Below, piece by piece: positions 16,522 through 24,051 of a DNA stretch of 64,000 nucleotides. The stretch lies in NCBI GenBank assembly GCA_904501885.1, contig CAJGCP010000004.1:24598-88597 (forward strand). Direction: 5' to 3'. Made by a program: the position numbers and the translations under genes. How positions within the stretch are numbered: position 1 is the first letter of the stretch; each line of letters begins with the position of its first letter. The stretch is from an uncultured Acetatifactor sp. (GTDB taxonomy: Bacteria; Bacillota; Clostridia; Lachnospirales; Lachnospiraceae). The notes beneath the pieces are model-generated. The model saw only the letters and a program-made list of their open reading frames with translations, did no database searches and was not told the DNA's origin.

Positions 16522-18528
16522 CTATGATTTGGCCTGTTTGCGGTATTGCACCGGTGTCATTCCATAATTCTTTTTGAATAGCCGGTTGAAATGTTCTACC
16601 GTTTCGTAGCCTACTTCTGCAGCTACCGTTTCTACTGTGTAGGAGGTTTCCCGCAGAAGCTCCATGGCCTTTTTCATACGCGCTTCCTTCACCACTTCCT
16701 GGAAGGTAGTGCCTGCTTTTTCCTTAATATACTTGGATAAATAGGGCTTGGAAAGGTGGAAGGTGTCGGATAACACATCCAAGGTCACATTTTTATAATC
16801 ATTCTGGATATAGTTGATGATTTCTATAATTCGATACTCTCTGCCTTCCAAGACGTTCTGTTCTTTTGCCAATTTATTGACTGCCACTGCCAGCGCTTCA
16901 ATGGAAGATTTGATAATATCCTCGTCCACACCTACGCCCCAGTACATCTTGTTGTCGTAGGTAACCGCCACATAGGATGCCGCCTTAGAGCCGGAACCCT
17001 TGGAAATTGCGTGTTCCTCATATACGGACAATTCGTAGCTGATGCCAAAATACGTCTTCAGGGCGTTGCTGACCGCATCTAATCGTCCATTTCCCACCGT
17101 GCGGATGACTCTCTTTTCGCCACCCTGCTCTATCACAACCTCTGCCTGAATTCCCTTGTCCTGCTTAAAATGACACTCCGGAATACGGAAAATCATCTGC
17201 GGCTCCACATAATGCTCTTCGAAAATCTGATAGATTTCTGCCGGCTGTAGTTCGTGATGCTGCTTGTCGGAAACACCTTTTACCAGGTATCCCACTTCCT
17301 CCTTCATGGCTGCCGGCAAGGAGAAACCAAATTGCTGCTTCAGTACAAAAGCCACACCACCCTTACCGGATACACTATTGATGCGAATGACATCGGACTC
17401 ATATTCGCGTCCCACATCCGCAGGGTCGATGGGCAAATAAGGAACATCCCAACGACTGCCGCTCTTTCCTTCCTTCTTATAGTTCATTCCCTTGCTGATG
17501 GCATCCTGATGGGATCCGGAAAATGCGGTAAATACCAACTCACCTGCATAAGGGGTACGCTCATGTACCTTCATTCCCGTGAAGCCTTCATAAGCTTCTT
17601 TTATTTTCAAAATATTGGAGAAGTCCAATCCACTGTCCACACCATGGCTCATCATATTCACTGCCACAGTCACAAGGTCCACATTTCCTGTTCTTTCTCC
17701 GTTGCCAAAAAGCGTTCCCTCTACACGGTCTGCTCCCGCCAATATACCAAACTCTGCATCACTGACACCACAACCTCTATCGTTATGGGGATGGACACTG
17801 ATGATAACATTATCACGATAATTCAGGTGCTTGTGCATATATTCTACCTGACAAGCAAATACATGGGGCATTGCCACCTGCACGGTGGTGGGCAGATTGA
17901 TGATCGCCTTATTTTCAGGGGTAGGCTGCCATACATCCAGCACCGCATTGCAGACCTCCAGCGCATAGTCCACCTCTGTCTGGGAGAAACTCTCCGGACT
18001 GTACTCAAAAGTAAAATTACCCTCTGTCTCCTGGGCAAGCTTTTTCAGCATTTTGGCGCCATCGATGGCCAGCTGTTTAATCGCCTTTTTATCTTTCTTA
18101 AACACCTGCTCTCTTTGCTCTACGGATGTGGAATTATATAAGTGCACCACCGCATGAGGTGCACCCTTTACTGCGTCAAAAGTCTTCTTGATGATATGCT
18201 CTCTAGCCTGGGTCAACACCTGTATGGTGACATCGTCCGGAATCATATTTCTCTCTATCAAAGCACGGATAAAGTTATACTCCGTATCAGAGGACGCAGG
18301 AAAGCCCACCTCAATCTCTTTGAAGCCAATCTCTACCAATAATTGGAAAAAAGCTAATTTGTCTTCTAAACTCATAGGATCAATCAGAGCCTGATTCCCA
18401 TCCCGCAAATCCACACTACACCAAATAGGGGCCTTTTCTACCGTATCTTTTTTCACCCAGTCATAGGTCATTTCCGGAGGAAGATGGTAGGATTTTTTAT
18501 ATTTTTCACTATAATCTATATGTGCCAT
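16522..18528 (-). CDS. leuA: 2-isopropylmalate synthase fused to an AraC-type DNA-binding domain
   Basis: Residues 1 to about 550 are LeuA: the first enzyme of leucine synthesis, joining acetyl-CoA and 2-ketoisovalerate. Visible are LRDGNQ (41-46) and the metal-binding HPHNDRGCG (246-254) of the TIM barrel, FSGSHQDAI (336-344), and a C-terminal LeuA allosteric-type domain (about 455-550), which in homologues binds leucine. Residues of about 565-666 are an AraC/XylS double helix-turn-helix: LDVLSDTFHLSKPYLSKYIKEKAG in the first and VETVAAEVGYETVEHFNRLFKKNYGMTPVQYRK in the second. The frame is continuous, with no stop at the junction. The ATG has GGAGG 9 nt upstream. It stands alone, divergent from an FNT channel gene. 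A leucine-responsive transcription factor that is also the enzyme is an inference. Confidence 0.93.
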   Translation of the reverse strand: MAHIDYSEKYKKSYHLPPEMTYDWVKKDTVEKAPIWCSVDLRDGNQALIDPMSLEDKLAFFQLLVEIGFKEIEVGFPASSDTEYNFIRALIERNMIPDDVTIQVLTQAREHIIKKTFDAVKGAPHAVVHLYNSTSVEQREQVFKKDKKAIKQLAIDGAKMLKKLAQETEGNFTFEYSPESFSQTEVDYALEVCNAVLDVWQPTPENKAIINLPTTVQVAMPHVFACQVEYMHKHLNYRDNVIISVHPHNDRGCGVSDAEFGILAGADRVEGTLFGNGERTGNVDLVTVAVNMMSHGVDSGLDFSNILKIKEAYEGFTGMKVHERTPYAGELVFTAFSGSHQDAISKGMNYKKEGKSGSRWDVPYLPIDPADVGREYESDVIRINSVSGKGGVAFVLKQQFGFSLPAAMKEEVGYLVKGVSDKQHHELQPAEIYQIFEEHYVEPQMIFRIPECHFKQDKGIQAEVVIEQGGEKRVIRTVGNGRLDAVSNALKTYFGISYELSVYEEHAISKGSGSKAASYVAVTYDNKMYWGVGVDEDIIKSSIEALAVAVNKLAKEQNVLEGREYRIIEIINYIQNDYKNVTLDVLSDTFHLSKPYLSKYIKEKAGTTFQEVVKEARMKKAMELLRETSYTVETVAAEVGYETVEHFNRLFKKNYGMTPVQYRKQAKS

Positions 18529-18551
18529 AGGTACAAACCTCCATAAATTTT

Positions 18552-18589
18552 AGGAATATTCCTTATAGTAGCATAGATTTTAATGTCAC
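18552..18589 (-). promoter_or_regulatory. Putative leuA promoter with overlapping palindrome
   Basis: On the minus strand GTGACA (18589-18584) and TATAAG (18567-18562) are spaced by 16 nt and lie about 35 nt before the ATG. The perfect 12-bp palindrome AGGAATATTCCT (18552-18563) overlaps the end of the -10 element and would lie near the transcription start, where a bound repressor could block initiation. Confidence 0.5.
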
Positions 18590-18640
18590 ACAATAGTACT
18601 TTCCTTGCTTTTCTTGATTTATTTTAATGTGTTTTGTTAG

Positions 18641-18672
18641 AATTAGCAAAAAAACTCTTGTTTTTGCTAATT
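18641..18672. promoter_or_regulatory. 12-bp inverted repeat between leuA-araC and the FNT gene
   Basis: AATTAGCAAAAA and TTTTTGCTAATT form a perfect 12-bp inverted repeat around an 8-nt spacer. It lies about 52-83 bp upstream of the putative leuA -35 element and about 85 bp before the FNT promoter. It could be an operator for the AraC domain of LeuA, or a transcription barrier between divergent genes. Confidence 0.45.
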
Positions 18673-18755
18673 TTAGGCTTCTTTTCAATCTGTTCTATTT
18701 TTACATCGTAAAATTGACGCATTTTAATATATTTGCGAATTCCCCTATTTTTTTG

Positions 18756-18784
18756 TTGTGACAACGTAAGTATTCCTATATAAT
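18756..18784 (+). promoter_or_regulatory. Promoter of the FNT channel gene
   Basis: TTGTGA (18756-18761), a 17-nt spacer and a consensus TATAAT (18779-18784) form a good vegetative promoter. Transcription would begin near 18791, upstream of a clear ribosome-binding site (AAGAAGGGAG, 18797-18806). Confidence 0.65.
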
Positions 18785-18815
18785 GAAAATACAAAAAAGA
18801 AGGGAGATTACCACT

Positions 18816-19679
18816 ATAGCTACGAGACATACTTTATATTCCGATCCTACACAAATTGTGCTTCATACCATTGAAGCCGCAGAAGAAAAAGTACATTATT
18901 CCACCCGCCGTCGTATCCTTCTGGGAATTATGGCCGGCCTGTTCATTGGTTGTGGCGCCGCTGCCAGCACCGTGGCCGTTCACAATGTCGCCACACTGGG
19001 CATCGCAAAGGTGTTGGGCGGTATCATTTTCCCGGTTGGCCTTATGATGATTCTGTTTGTTGGCGGCGAATTGTTTACCGGCGACTGCCTGATGATTACG
19101 GCTTTCTTGCATAAAAAAATTCAATTCCGCCAAATTATCAAAGTTATGCTGACCATCTACGTCACGAATTTCATCGGCGCCGTTGGCTGTGCCTTTTTGG
19201 TTTTTTGCTCCGGGCAGATGAACTTATCCGGAGGGTTGCTGGGCGCATACACCATCCATACTGCTATGAGCAAAGTAAATTTAACCTTTACCTCTGCATT
19301 AGCCTCAGGCATTCTTTGTAACATATTGGTGTGTACCGCTGTTTTGATGTGCACCGCGGCCCGGGACATCAGTGGCAAAGTATGGGGCGTATTCTTCCCC
19401 ATCTTCTCCTTTATTGTGAGTGGCTATGAGCATTGTGTTGCAAATATGTACTTCATTCCCGCCGCGTTATTTGCAAAAACCAATCCTATGTTTTCTGAAA
19501 TGGCCATGTCCCTGTACGGCTATACCCCGGAAGATATTGCTTCCCTCAATTGGGGACATTTTCTACACAGCATTTTCCCTGTTACACTGGGGAACATTAT
19601 TGGGGGCATGTTGGTCGTGGGTGTAATCGTATACTATACACATCACGAACACCTATTAGATGCAGAACAACGACACTAA
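18816..19679 (+). CDS. Formate/nitrite transporter (FNT) family channel
   Basis: The protein has six membrane spans and FNT signatures: GGELFTGDCLMITAF and the central-histidine segment SGYEHCVANMYFIPAAL. It moves formate or related small anions, fitting a fermenting anaerobe. The only in-frame ATG upstream (18783) overlaps the TATAAT of the promoter and has no ribosome-binding site, so it should lie outside the mRNA. The Shine-Dalgarno AAGAAGGGAG is followed 9 nt later by an in-frame ATA (18816), with no ATG, GTG or TTG before a GTG at 18858, which would cut into the conserved N-terminal helix. I therefore mark 18816 as a tentative non-standard start; the 18783 start is the alternative. Confidence 0.8.
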   Translation: MATRHTLYSDPTQIVLHTIEAAEEKVHYSTRRRILLGIMAGLFIGCGAAASTVAVHNVATLGIAKVLGGIIFPVGLMMILFVGGELFTGDCLMITAFLHKKIQFRQIIKVMLTIYVTNFIGAVGCAFLVFCSGQMNLSGGLLGAYTIHTAMSKVNLTFTSALASGILCNILVCTAVLMCTAARDISGKVWGVFFPIFSFIVSGYEHCVANMYFIPAALFAKTNPMFSEMAMSLYGYTPEDIASLNWGHFLHSIFPVTLGNIIGGMLVVGVIVYYTHHEHLLDAEQRH

Positions 19680-19680
19680 A

Positions 19681-19704
19681 GAAGAATCCGTATGCGGATT
19701 CTTC
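19681..19704. repeat. Inverted repeat after the FNT gene
   Basis: GAAGAATCCG and CGGATTCTTC form a perfect 10-bp stem with a 4-nt loop, one nt after the stop codon. There is no T-run, so it is more likely an mRNA 3'-end stabiliser or part of a composite repeat than a terminator. Confidence 0.6.
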
Positions 19705-19768
19705 GCGCGCGAGCGGTGCCTGCAAGGCAAACTTCCATTCCGCGAGCTGCGCATCCTCAGCGGAGCGA

Positions 19769-19803
19769 TTTTTGATTCATAGGCACTTCCTATGAATCAA
19801 AAA
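19769..19803. repeat. 15-bp inverted repeat in the FNT/NlpC-gene intergenic region
   Basis: TTTTTGATTCATAGG and CCTATGAATCAAAAA form a perfect 15-bp stem with a 5-nt loop, ending in A/T runs that would let it terminate transcription from either side. Together with the flanking hairpins and a GC-rich stretch (about 19705-19768), it makes a densely structured 145-nt region between two convergent genes. Confidence 0.6.
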
Positions 19804-19826
19804 AGCACCCGCTCGGGTGCTTTTTT
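19799..19826. terminator. Bidirectional terminator between convergent genes
   Basis: GCACCC-gctc-GGGTGC is flanked by A6 and T6, so it works as a Rho-independent terminator in both directions. It borders the stop codon of the NlpC/P60-like gene. Confidence 0.85.
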
Positions 19827-20770
19827 CAGGGCAAAATCCTCTTCATCACTTCCTTAGGAGACATCCCTGCCACATTTTCCTGATCGGTCACAGTCTCTTC
19901 GTTCCAGCGAAATACTTTTGACTTCGTCAAATAGTTATAACTCACATCACAGGCAGGGTATTTCGCGTACCATTCGGGATAATGCTCCTGCATATACTGC
20001 TCTGCCAATCGAATGGCGTCACTTCTTTCACCGGTAGGCAATCGTGTACCGCAAAGCCGTACGCCCGGCGGACTGGAATGCACCAGTAACACGGACCCGT
20101 CTTCACAAGTCCCCAAAGACAGCCACACGTGCCCGGGCATGCTACAGACATCTCCCGGTTGCCAGGATTTGTCATCGTCGGGAAGACATTCTCCCCACCC
20201 CATTGCTGCAAATTTTTCCGCCATCTCTGTAGACGAAAACACATATCCATCCGCACTATCTGTGGAATTCTCTTTTTCAAACACATTGTAAACCAACCAG
20301 CCGATATAACCGGAACAATCCAGCCCGTCGTTGATCTGATACTTGGTGTCCTCAAACCGGTAATTTTCTTTTTGTTGCCCGGCAAATTCTTCCCATCTGG
20401 CGCTGACGCCAATAGACATGGCGGGAATACCGGCTCCGGTATCCTCTTCATTCCAGCCACCACCCCATACGTACATGGTTTTTCCCACAGGGGCCATCGC
20501 CGTTTGAAGAAATTTTTCCAGGGACACTTCTCTTGTCTCTGTGATGCCCCGGATTTCCACCCCGTCCTCAGTCTCTGCTGCAATTTCACTCTCGTTATGG
20601 ATGCTCTCCCATTGGGCTTCCTCAAATACAGTCACAGGCAAATCCTCTCTTTCTATTAGGATCTCGCTGTCTTTGTCATTACACCCCACACAAAAAAGCA
20701 GAATCAGACAAAGCATTCTCAGGACGTATTTTCTTGGATTTCCTTTTTTGTTCTTTATCCACACCATCAT
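19826..20770 (-). CDS. NlpC/P60-like lipoprotein
   Basis: The start at 20770 overlaps the stop of the P-II-like gene (TAATG), so translation is probably coupled. A hydrophobic N-terminal segment ends in FCVGC, a plausible lipoprotein attachment site. The C-terminal part resembles an NlpC/P60 or CHAP-type cysteine peptidase: GLDCSGYIGWLVYN would hold the catalytic Cys and GDVCSMPGHVWLSLG the His, and a YVWGGGWN segment precedes them, as in cell-wall gamma-D-glutamyl-meso-DAP peptidases. It is the last gene of an operon with a P-II-like protein and a DUF1538 membrane protein. Wall-peptide cleavage is inferred. Confidence 0.75.
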   Translation of the reverse strand: MMVWIKNKKGNPRKYVLRMLCLILLFCVGCNDKDSEILIEREDLPVTVFEEAQWESIHNESEIAAETEDGVEIRGITETREVSLEKFLQTAMAPVGKTMYVWGGGWNEEDTGAGIPAMSIGVSARWEEFAGQQKENYRFEDTKYQINDGLDCSGYIGWLVYNVFEKENSTDSADGYVFSSTEMAEKFAAMGWGECLPDDDKSWQPGDVCSMPGHVWLSLGTCEDGSVLLVHSSPPGVRLCGTRLPTGERSDAIRLAEQYMQEHYPEWYAKYPACDVSYNYLTKSKVFRWNEETVTDQENVAGMSPKEVMKRILP

Positions 20771-21453
20771 TATATCTTCAGCGCTCTTTCCACGGGAACG
20801 GCACAAACCACGCCCTTTGCTGCGGATCGCAAGCCAAACTCTTCATTTACGGCGCTGATAATGTGCCCGCTGGTTGCCGTCGGAGAAAGAATTGTTATAA
20901 TTTCTTTCTCCTCCTGTAAATCTGCCTCTTCAAATTGCTCCAAAAGCTCTGCACCTACCTGTCTGGCACGTATCACCGTTCCGCCGGTAGCACCGGCTTT
21001 CTTTGCCGTTTTCATTACATCATCCGCAAAGCCTTCGTTTACCGCTATCAATATGAGGTTAAATTTTCCTTCTCCTTTTGTCATACGAGTTTCCTCCTTT
21101 TCAGCGCTTTCCGTTCGGGACCGGAGAATCACTTCCGCCGCCAGACGATTGATTGCCGACAGCTTCGTTACCATAAGTAATCCGCCATAGCGAACACTTC
21201 CTTCCAAATTCTTTGTCAATTCAGACAACAGTGCGCTTACATCTTTTTGTGTGGCTACACTGATGACCACATCTTTGTCATTGGTACCCAATCCTAAGAT
21301 ATCCATCATTTCGGAGGTCGCCGTCCCATGCCCTACACTCTGTAAGTTCATACGGATATTTTTCTCTGCGACCATATTGATGTATCGCTTGCCTTTTCCT
21401 CGCGCCACAATGGACACAAGGAACATCATCCGGTTGGTATCTGCCTTGCTCAT
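20770..21453 (-). CDS. Duplicated P-II-like signalling protein
   Basis: The 227-residue protein consists of two P-II (GlnB)-like halves, about residues 8-105 and 130-227. Each has a beta-alpha-beta pattern; the second ends in GVVCAVPVERALKI, like the last strand of P-II proteins. The T-loop region of the first half (VGHGTATSEMMDILGLGTNDKD) is glycine-rich as in P-II-like variants. P-II proteins bind ATP/ADP and small metabolites to control transporters. It overlaps the upstream DUF1538 gene by 4 nt, so the membrane protein is the likely partner. Confidence 0.75.
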   Translation of the reverse strand: MSKADTNRMMFLVSIVARGKGKRYINMVAEKNIRMNLQSVGHGTATSEMMDILGLGTNDKDVVISVATQKDVSALLSELTKNLEGSVRYGGLLMVTKLSAINRLAAEVILRSRTESAEKEETRMTKGEGKFNLILIAVNEGFADDVMKTAKKAGATGGTVIRARQVGAELLEQFEEADLQEEKEIITILSPTATSGHIISAVNEEFGLRSAAKGVVCAVPVERALKI

Positions 21454-22973
21454 GCGCGCACCTCCTCATCATAAAAGATAATATCGTCCTCTATTAACAA
21501 GAGTTCGCTCTGTACTCGCTGTATCCGTTTCTTTTGCTTGATTCTTCCGTACAACCCCAATACCTGAATCGTAATCAGTGGTGTCATTGCAATCATTGCT
21601 ACGATACCGAACGCGTCTGTCATTACATTTCCGCCCAACACTTCACACGCACCCACTGCAAAGGGGAGCATAAAGGTGGTGGTCATAGGTCCGCTGGCCA
21701 CACCACCGGAGTCAAATGCGATACCGGTATAAATATGGGGAACAAAAAAGGTAATAATCAGGGAAACCGCATATCCCACAATCAAAAACGGCAAGATAGA
21801 AATTCCCGTCAAAATTCGTAACATGGCAATTCCAACAGACACTGCCACACCGATAGAAAGTGCGTTGCCAATGGATTTTTGTGAAATGGCGCCATTGGTC
21901 ACTTCCTCTACCTGTCTTTTCAGAGAATGTACGGCCGGCTCTGCCGATACTACAAAGTAACCCATCAACATACCTACGGGTATCAGTAAATATTTATAAG
22001 CACCGCCTGCAATGGCGGCACCCAGCAATCGTCCTGCCGGCATGAATCCCACATTGGCACCTGTCAAGAATAATACCAATCCCAGATATGTGTATACCAA
22101 ACCGACGGCAATACGAATCAACTGTGTCCGATGGAAACGGCGGAAAATCACCTGATAAATTACAAACACGAGGACAATTGGCACAAATGCCACCATTACT
22201 TCCTCACAGTAATGAGGAAGCGAATATAAAAACTGCGCAAACGCGTCCTTTGTATTATCTGTTACGGCAATGACTGCCTGTGTCGTCTCTGCCTCCGGTT
22301 TGAAGCAGATACTCAGTATCAAAACAGAAAGGATGGGGCCAATGCTACACAAAGAGACCAGACCAAAACTGTCCTCTCCTGAATGCTTGTTTTTACCTAC
22401 AGATGCCATACCTGCACCAAGCGCCATAATAAACGGAACCGTAATGGGGCCTGTGGTTACACCGCCGGAGTCAAAAGCCGTGGGAATAAAGGTGTCCGGC
22501 ACAAAAAAGGCCAGCCCTATCACACCACCATAAAAAATCAGCAAAAGCAACGACAACGGGATTGCCTTGCGCACGCGCACCGTGGCAATCACCAGAAAAA
22601 TACCCACGCCCACAGCCACGCACAAAATTAGGACCATATTGGGAATGGTAGGCACCTGCTCCGCTAAAACCTGTAAATCCGGTTCCGCAATGGTAATAAT
22701 TGCTCCCAAAAGAAAACTGACAAACAACGGCAGCACCCATCTCTTGGATTTTCCAATTTGGGCACCAATACCCTCCCCTAAGGGTTGCATAGAAATACCG
22801 GAACCTATGGTAAAAAACCCCATACCTAAAATCAAAAGAATTGTACCAAACAAAAATTGCACCAGCACACCATTATGTAGAGAAGCCACACTGATACTCA
22901 GCAGCAGCACGATAGCGGATATGGGCAATACCGATGTCAATGATTCATTTAAATAGCGATAAAATTGTTTCAC
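21450..22973 (-). CDS. DUF1538-type duplicated membrane transporter-like protein
   Basis: This 507-residue polytopic membrane protein is built from two homologous halves. Each half has the motif FDSGGV(T/A)(T/S)GP(I/M)T: IPTAFDSGGVTTGPITVPF in the first and TGIAFDSGGVASGPMTTTF in the second, each after an FVP segment. This matches the DUF1538 family, whose substrate I do not know. The two-halves design with a repeated Gly-rich signature resembles secondary transporters with pseudo-symmetry. The first gene of a three-gene operon with a P-II-like protein, it is probably gated by that protein. Confidence 0.8.
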   Translation of the reverse strand: MKQFYRYLNESLTSVLPISAIVLLLSISVASLHNGVLVQFLFGTILLILGMGFFTIGSGISMQPLGEGIGAQIGKSKRWVLPLFVSFLLGAIITIAEPDLQVLAEQVPTIPNMVLILCVAVGVGIFLVIATVRVRKAIPLSLLLLIFYGGVIGLAFFVPDTFIPTAFDSGGVTTGPITVPFIMALGAGMASVGKNKHSGEDSFGLVSLCSIGPILSVLILSICFKPEAETTQAVIAVTDNTKDAFAQFLYSLPHYCEEVMVAFVPIVLVFVIYQVIFRRFHRTQLIRIAVGLVYTYLGLVLFLTGANVGFMPAGRLLGAAIAGGAYKYLLIPVGMLMGYFVVSAEPAVHSLKRQVEEVTNGAISQKSIGNALSIGVAVSVGIAMLRILTGISILPFLIVGYAVSLIITFFVPHIYTGIAFDSGGVASGPMTTTFMLPFAVGACEVLGGNVMTDAFGIVAMIAMTPLITIQVLGLYGRIKQKKRIQRVQSELLLIEDDIIFYDEEVRA

Positions 22974-22984
22974 GCCTGCACCTC

Positions 22985-23027
22985 ATAAAAAAACCGAAAA
23001 TACCGGCAACCCAAGTATTTTCGGTAT
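22985..23027 (-). terminator. Terminator after tRNA-Arg
   Basis: ACCGAAAATAC and GTATTTTCGGT form an 11-bp stem, followed on the minus strand by TTTTTTT. It lies 9 nt beyond the tRNA 3' end and ends just before the DUF1538 start. Confidence 0.8.
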
Positions 23028-23035
23028 ATTTTTAG

Positions 23036-23107
23036 CACCGCTTGGGGGAATCGAACCCTCAACTAGCCCTTAGGAGGGGCTTGTTATATCCATTTAACTA
23101 AAGCGGC
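23036..23107 (-). tRNA. tRNA-Arg (anticodon CCU)
   Basis: A 72-nt cloverleaf can be folded: acceptor stem GCCGCTT/AAGCGGT, D arm with AGTTAAATGG, anticodon stem AGCCC/GGGCT around the loop CTCCTAA (anticodon CCU, reading AGG), and T arm GAGGG-TTCGATT-CCCCC. The 3' CCA is not encoded. A terminator follows. Confidence 0.93.
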
Positions 23108-23128
23108 ATTTATGAACAGTAACTTTTG

Positions 23129-24016
23129 TTACATATTCTCAGGAAAATTGATATGTCCCTGCAACCAGATGATTCCTTTAAATCTTCTGCCTACCTGGGG
23201 CTCCCCCATCAAATCCATTATATTGATGGCAATATCAAAAGTCAATTCATTACAGCTGATGGTCAGCACATAAACATTCTCACCGGTAATCTCATTGGAC
23301 AATATTCTGACTGCCACGATTTCACCCAAAATAGAATACTGGTCGCATTCTACACCGTAGGGCATAAAGTATGTGTCCACAATTTGGAACACATCCTCCC
23401 GGCGAGCCCGCTTATGAATCAGGTTATAGGTATCCATGTCGTCCGTTGTCAGGGTCTCGATGGCTTCCTCGTCTCCCTGTCTGGCTGCAGCAAGCAGATT
23501 CTTCCGCTCTTGGCGACTTTGACGGACTGTATTCAACTGCTTCTCTTCCTTATATAAAGGCAATAGTACCGTCCCCTGTACCGATAGTCCGGAAAGGGTT
23601 AGGGTTGTTCCTACAATGGGCAATTTTCCGGTGGCCTGTGCCTTTACGTAAGGCAAACTGTCTTTTACAAAGAATATTAATGTGATGCCGGCATTGATGT
23701 CGTCACAGACACCGGCATAGGAATCTTTTTCGGCATGTCGCTCTACGGTTATGTCCTCCGTAGAAGTGACACCCACGCCGGTCAAATAAGGATAGTAGTA
23801 CTCGTAGGTAAACTTTTCCTCTTCATCGAAACCACCACAAACCGCAATCCCTAATCCGGGTGCAAAATCCTTGCAAAATTCTCCCAACATCAGATTGTCC
23901 TGATTGGTTGCAATTGCGCGCCTGTCAGAATTGACTACAACCTCTGTAAGAAGCTCCTGTAGTTTCTTACGGCTCTCTATTTTGCTGAAACCTATGGAGC
24001 GCATGAACTTATGCAA
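23129..24016 (-). CDS. DUF3881-like protein
   Basis: The protein of about 295 residues starts MHKFMRSIGFSK and resembles the DUF3881 family, which I recall chiefly from Lachnospiraceae; no function is known. It is acidic, cytosolic and without membrane segments or recognisable catalytic motifs. The start is TTG at 24016, 8 nt after AGGAGG; the upstream in-frame GTG at 24025 lies inside that ribosome-binding site. It follows serS at a short distance and is probably co-transcribed with it. Confidence 0.7.
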   Translation of the reverse strand: MHKFMRSIGFSKIESRKKLQELLTEVVVNSDRRAIATNQDNLMLGEFCKDFAPGLGIAVCGGFDEEEKFTYEYYYPYLTGVGVTSTEDITVERHAEKDSYAGVCDDINAGITLIFFVKDSLPYVKAQATGKLPIVGTTLTLSGLSVQGTVLLPLYKEEKQLNTVRQSRQERKNLLAAARQGDEEAIETLTTDDMDTYNLIHKRARREDVFQIVDTYFMPYGVECDQYSILGEIVAVRILSNEITGENVYVLTISCNELTFDIAINIMDLMGEPQVGRRFKGIIWLQGHINFPENM

Positions 24017-24051
24017 GAATTTCACCTCCTATTATTTTTCGTCAACATTGT

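Noticed and set aside
16522..17000. LeuA-AraC fusion as an artefact of two genes merged by an assembly error
   Set aside because: The frame is continuous and the linker (about residues 550-565) is an ordinary helical sequence. No ribosome-binding site or start codon for a separate AraC gene is visible at the junction. I still name it as a test under the finding.
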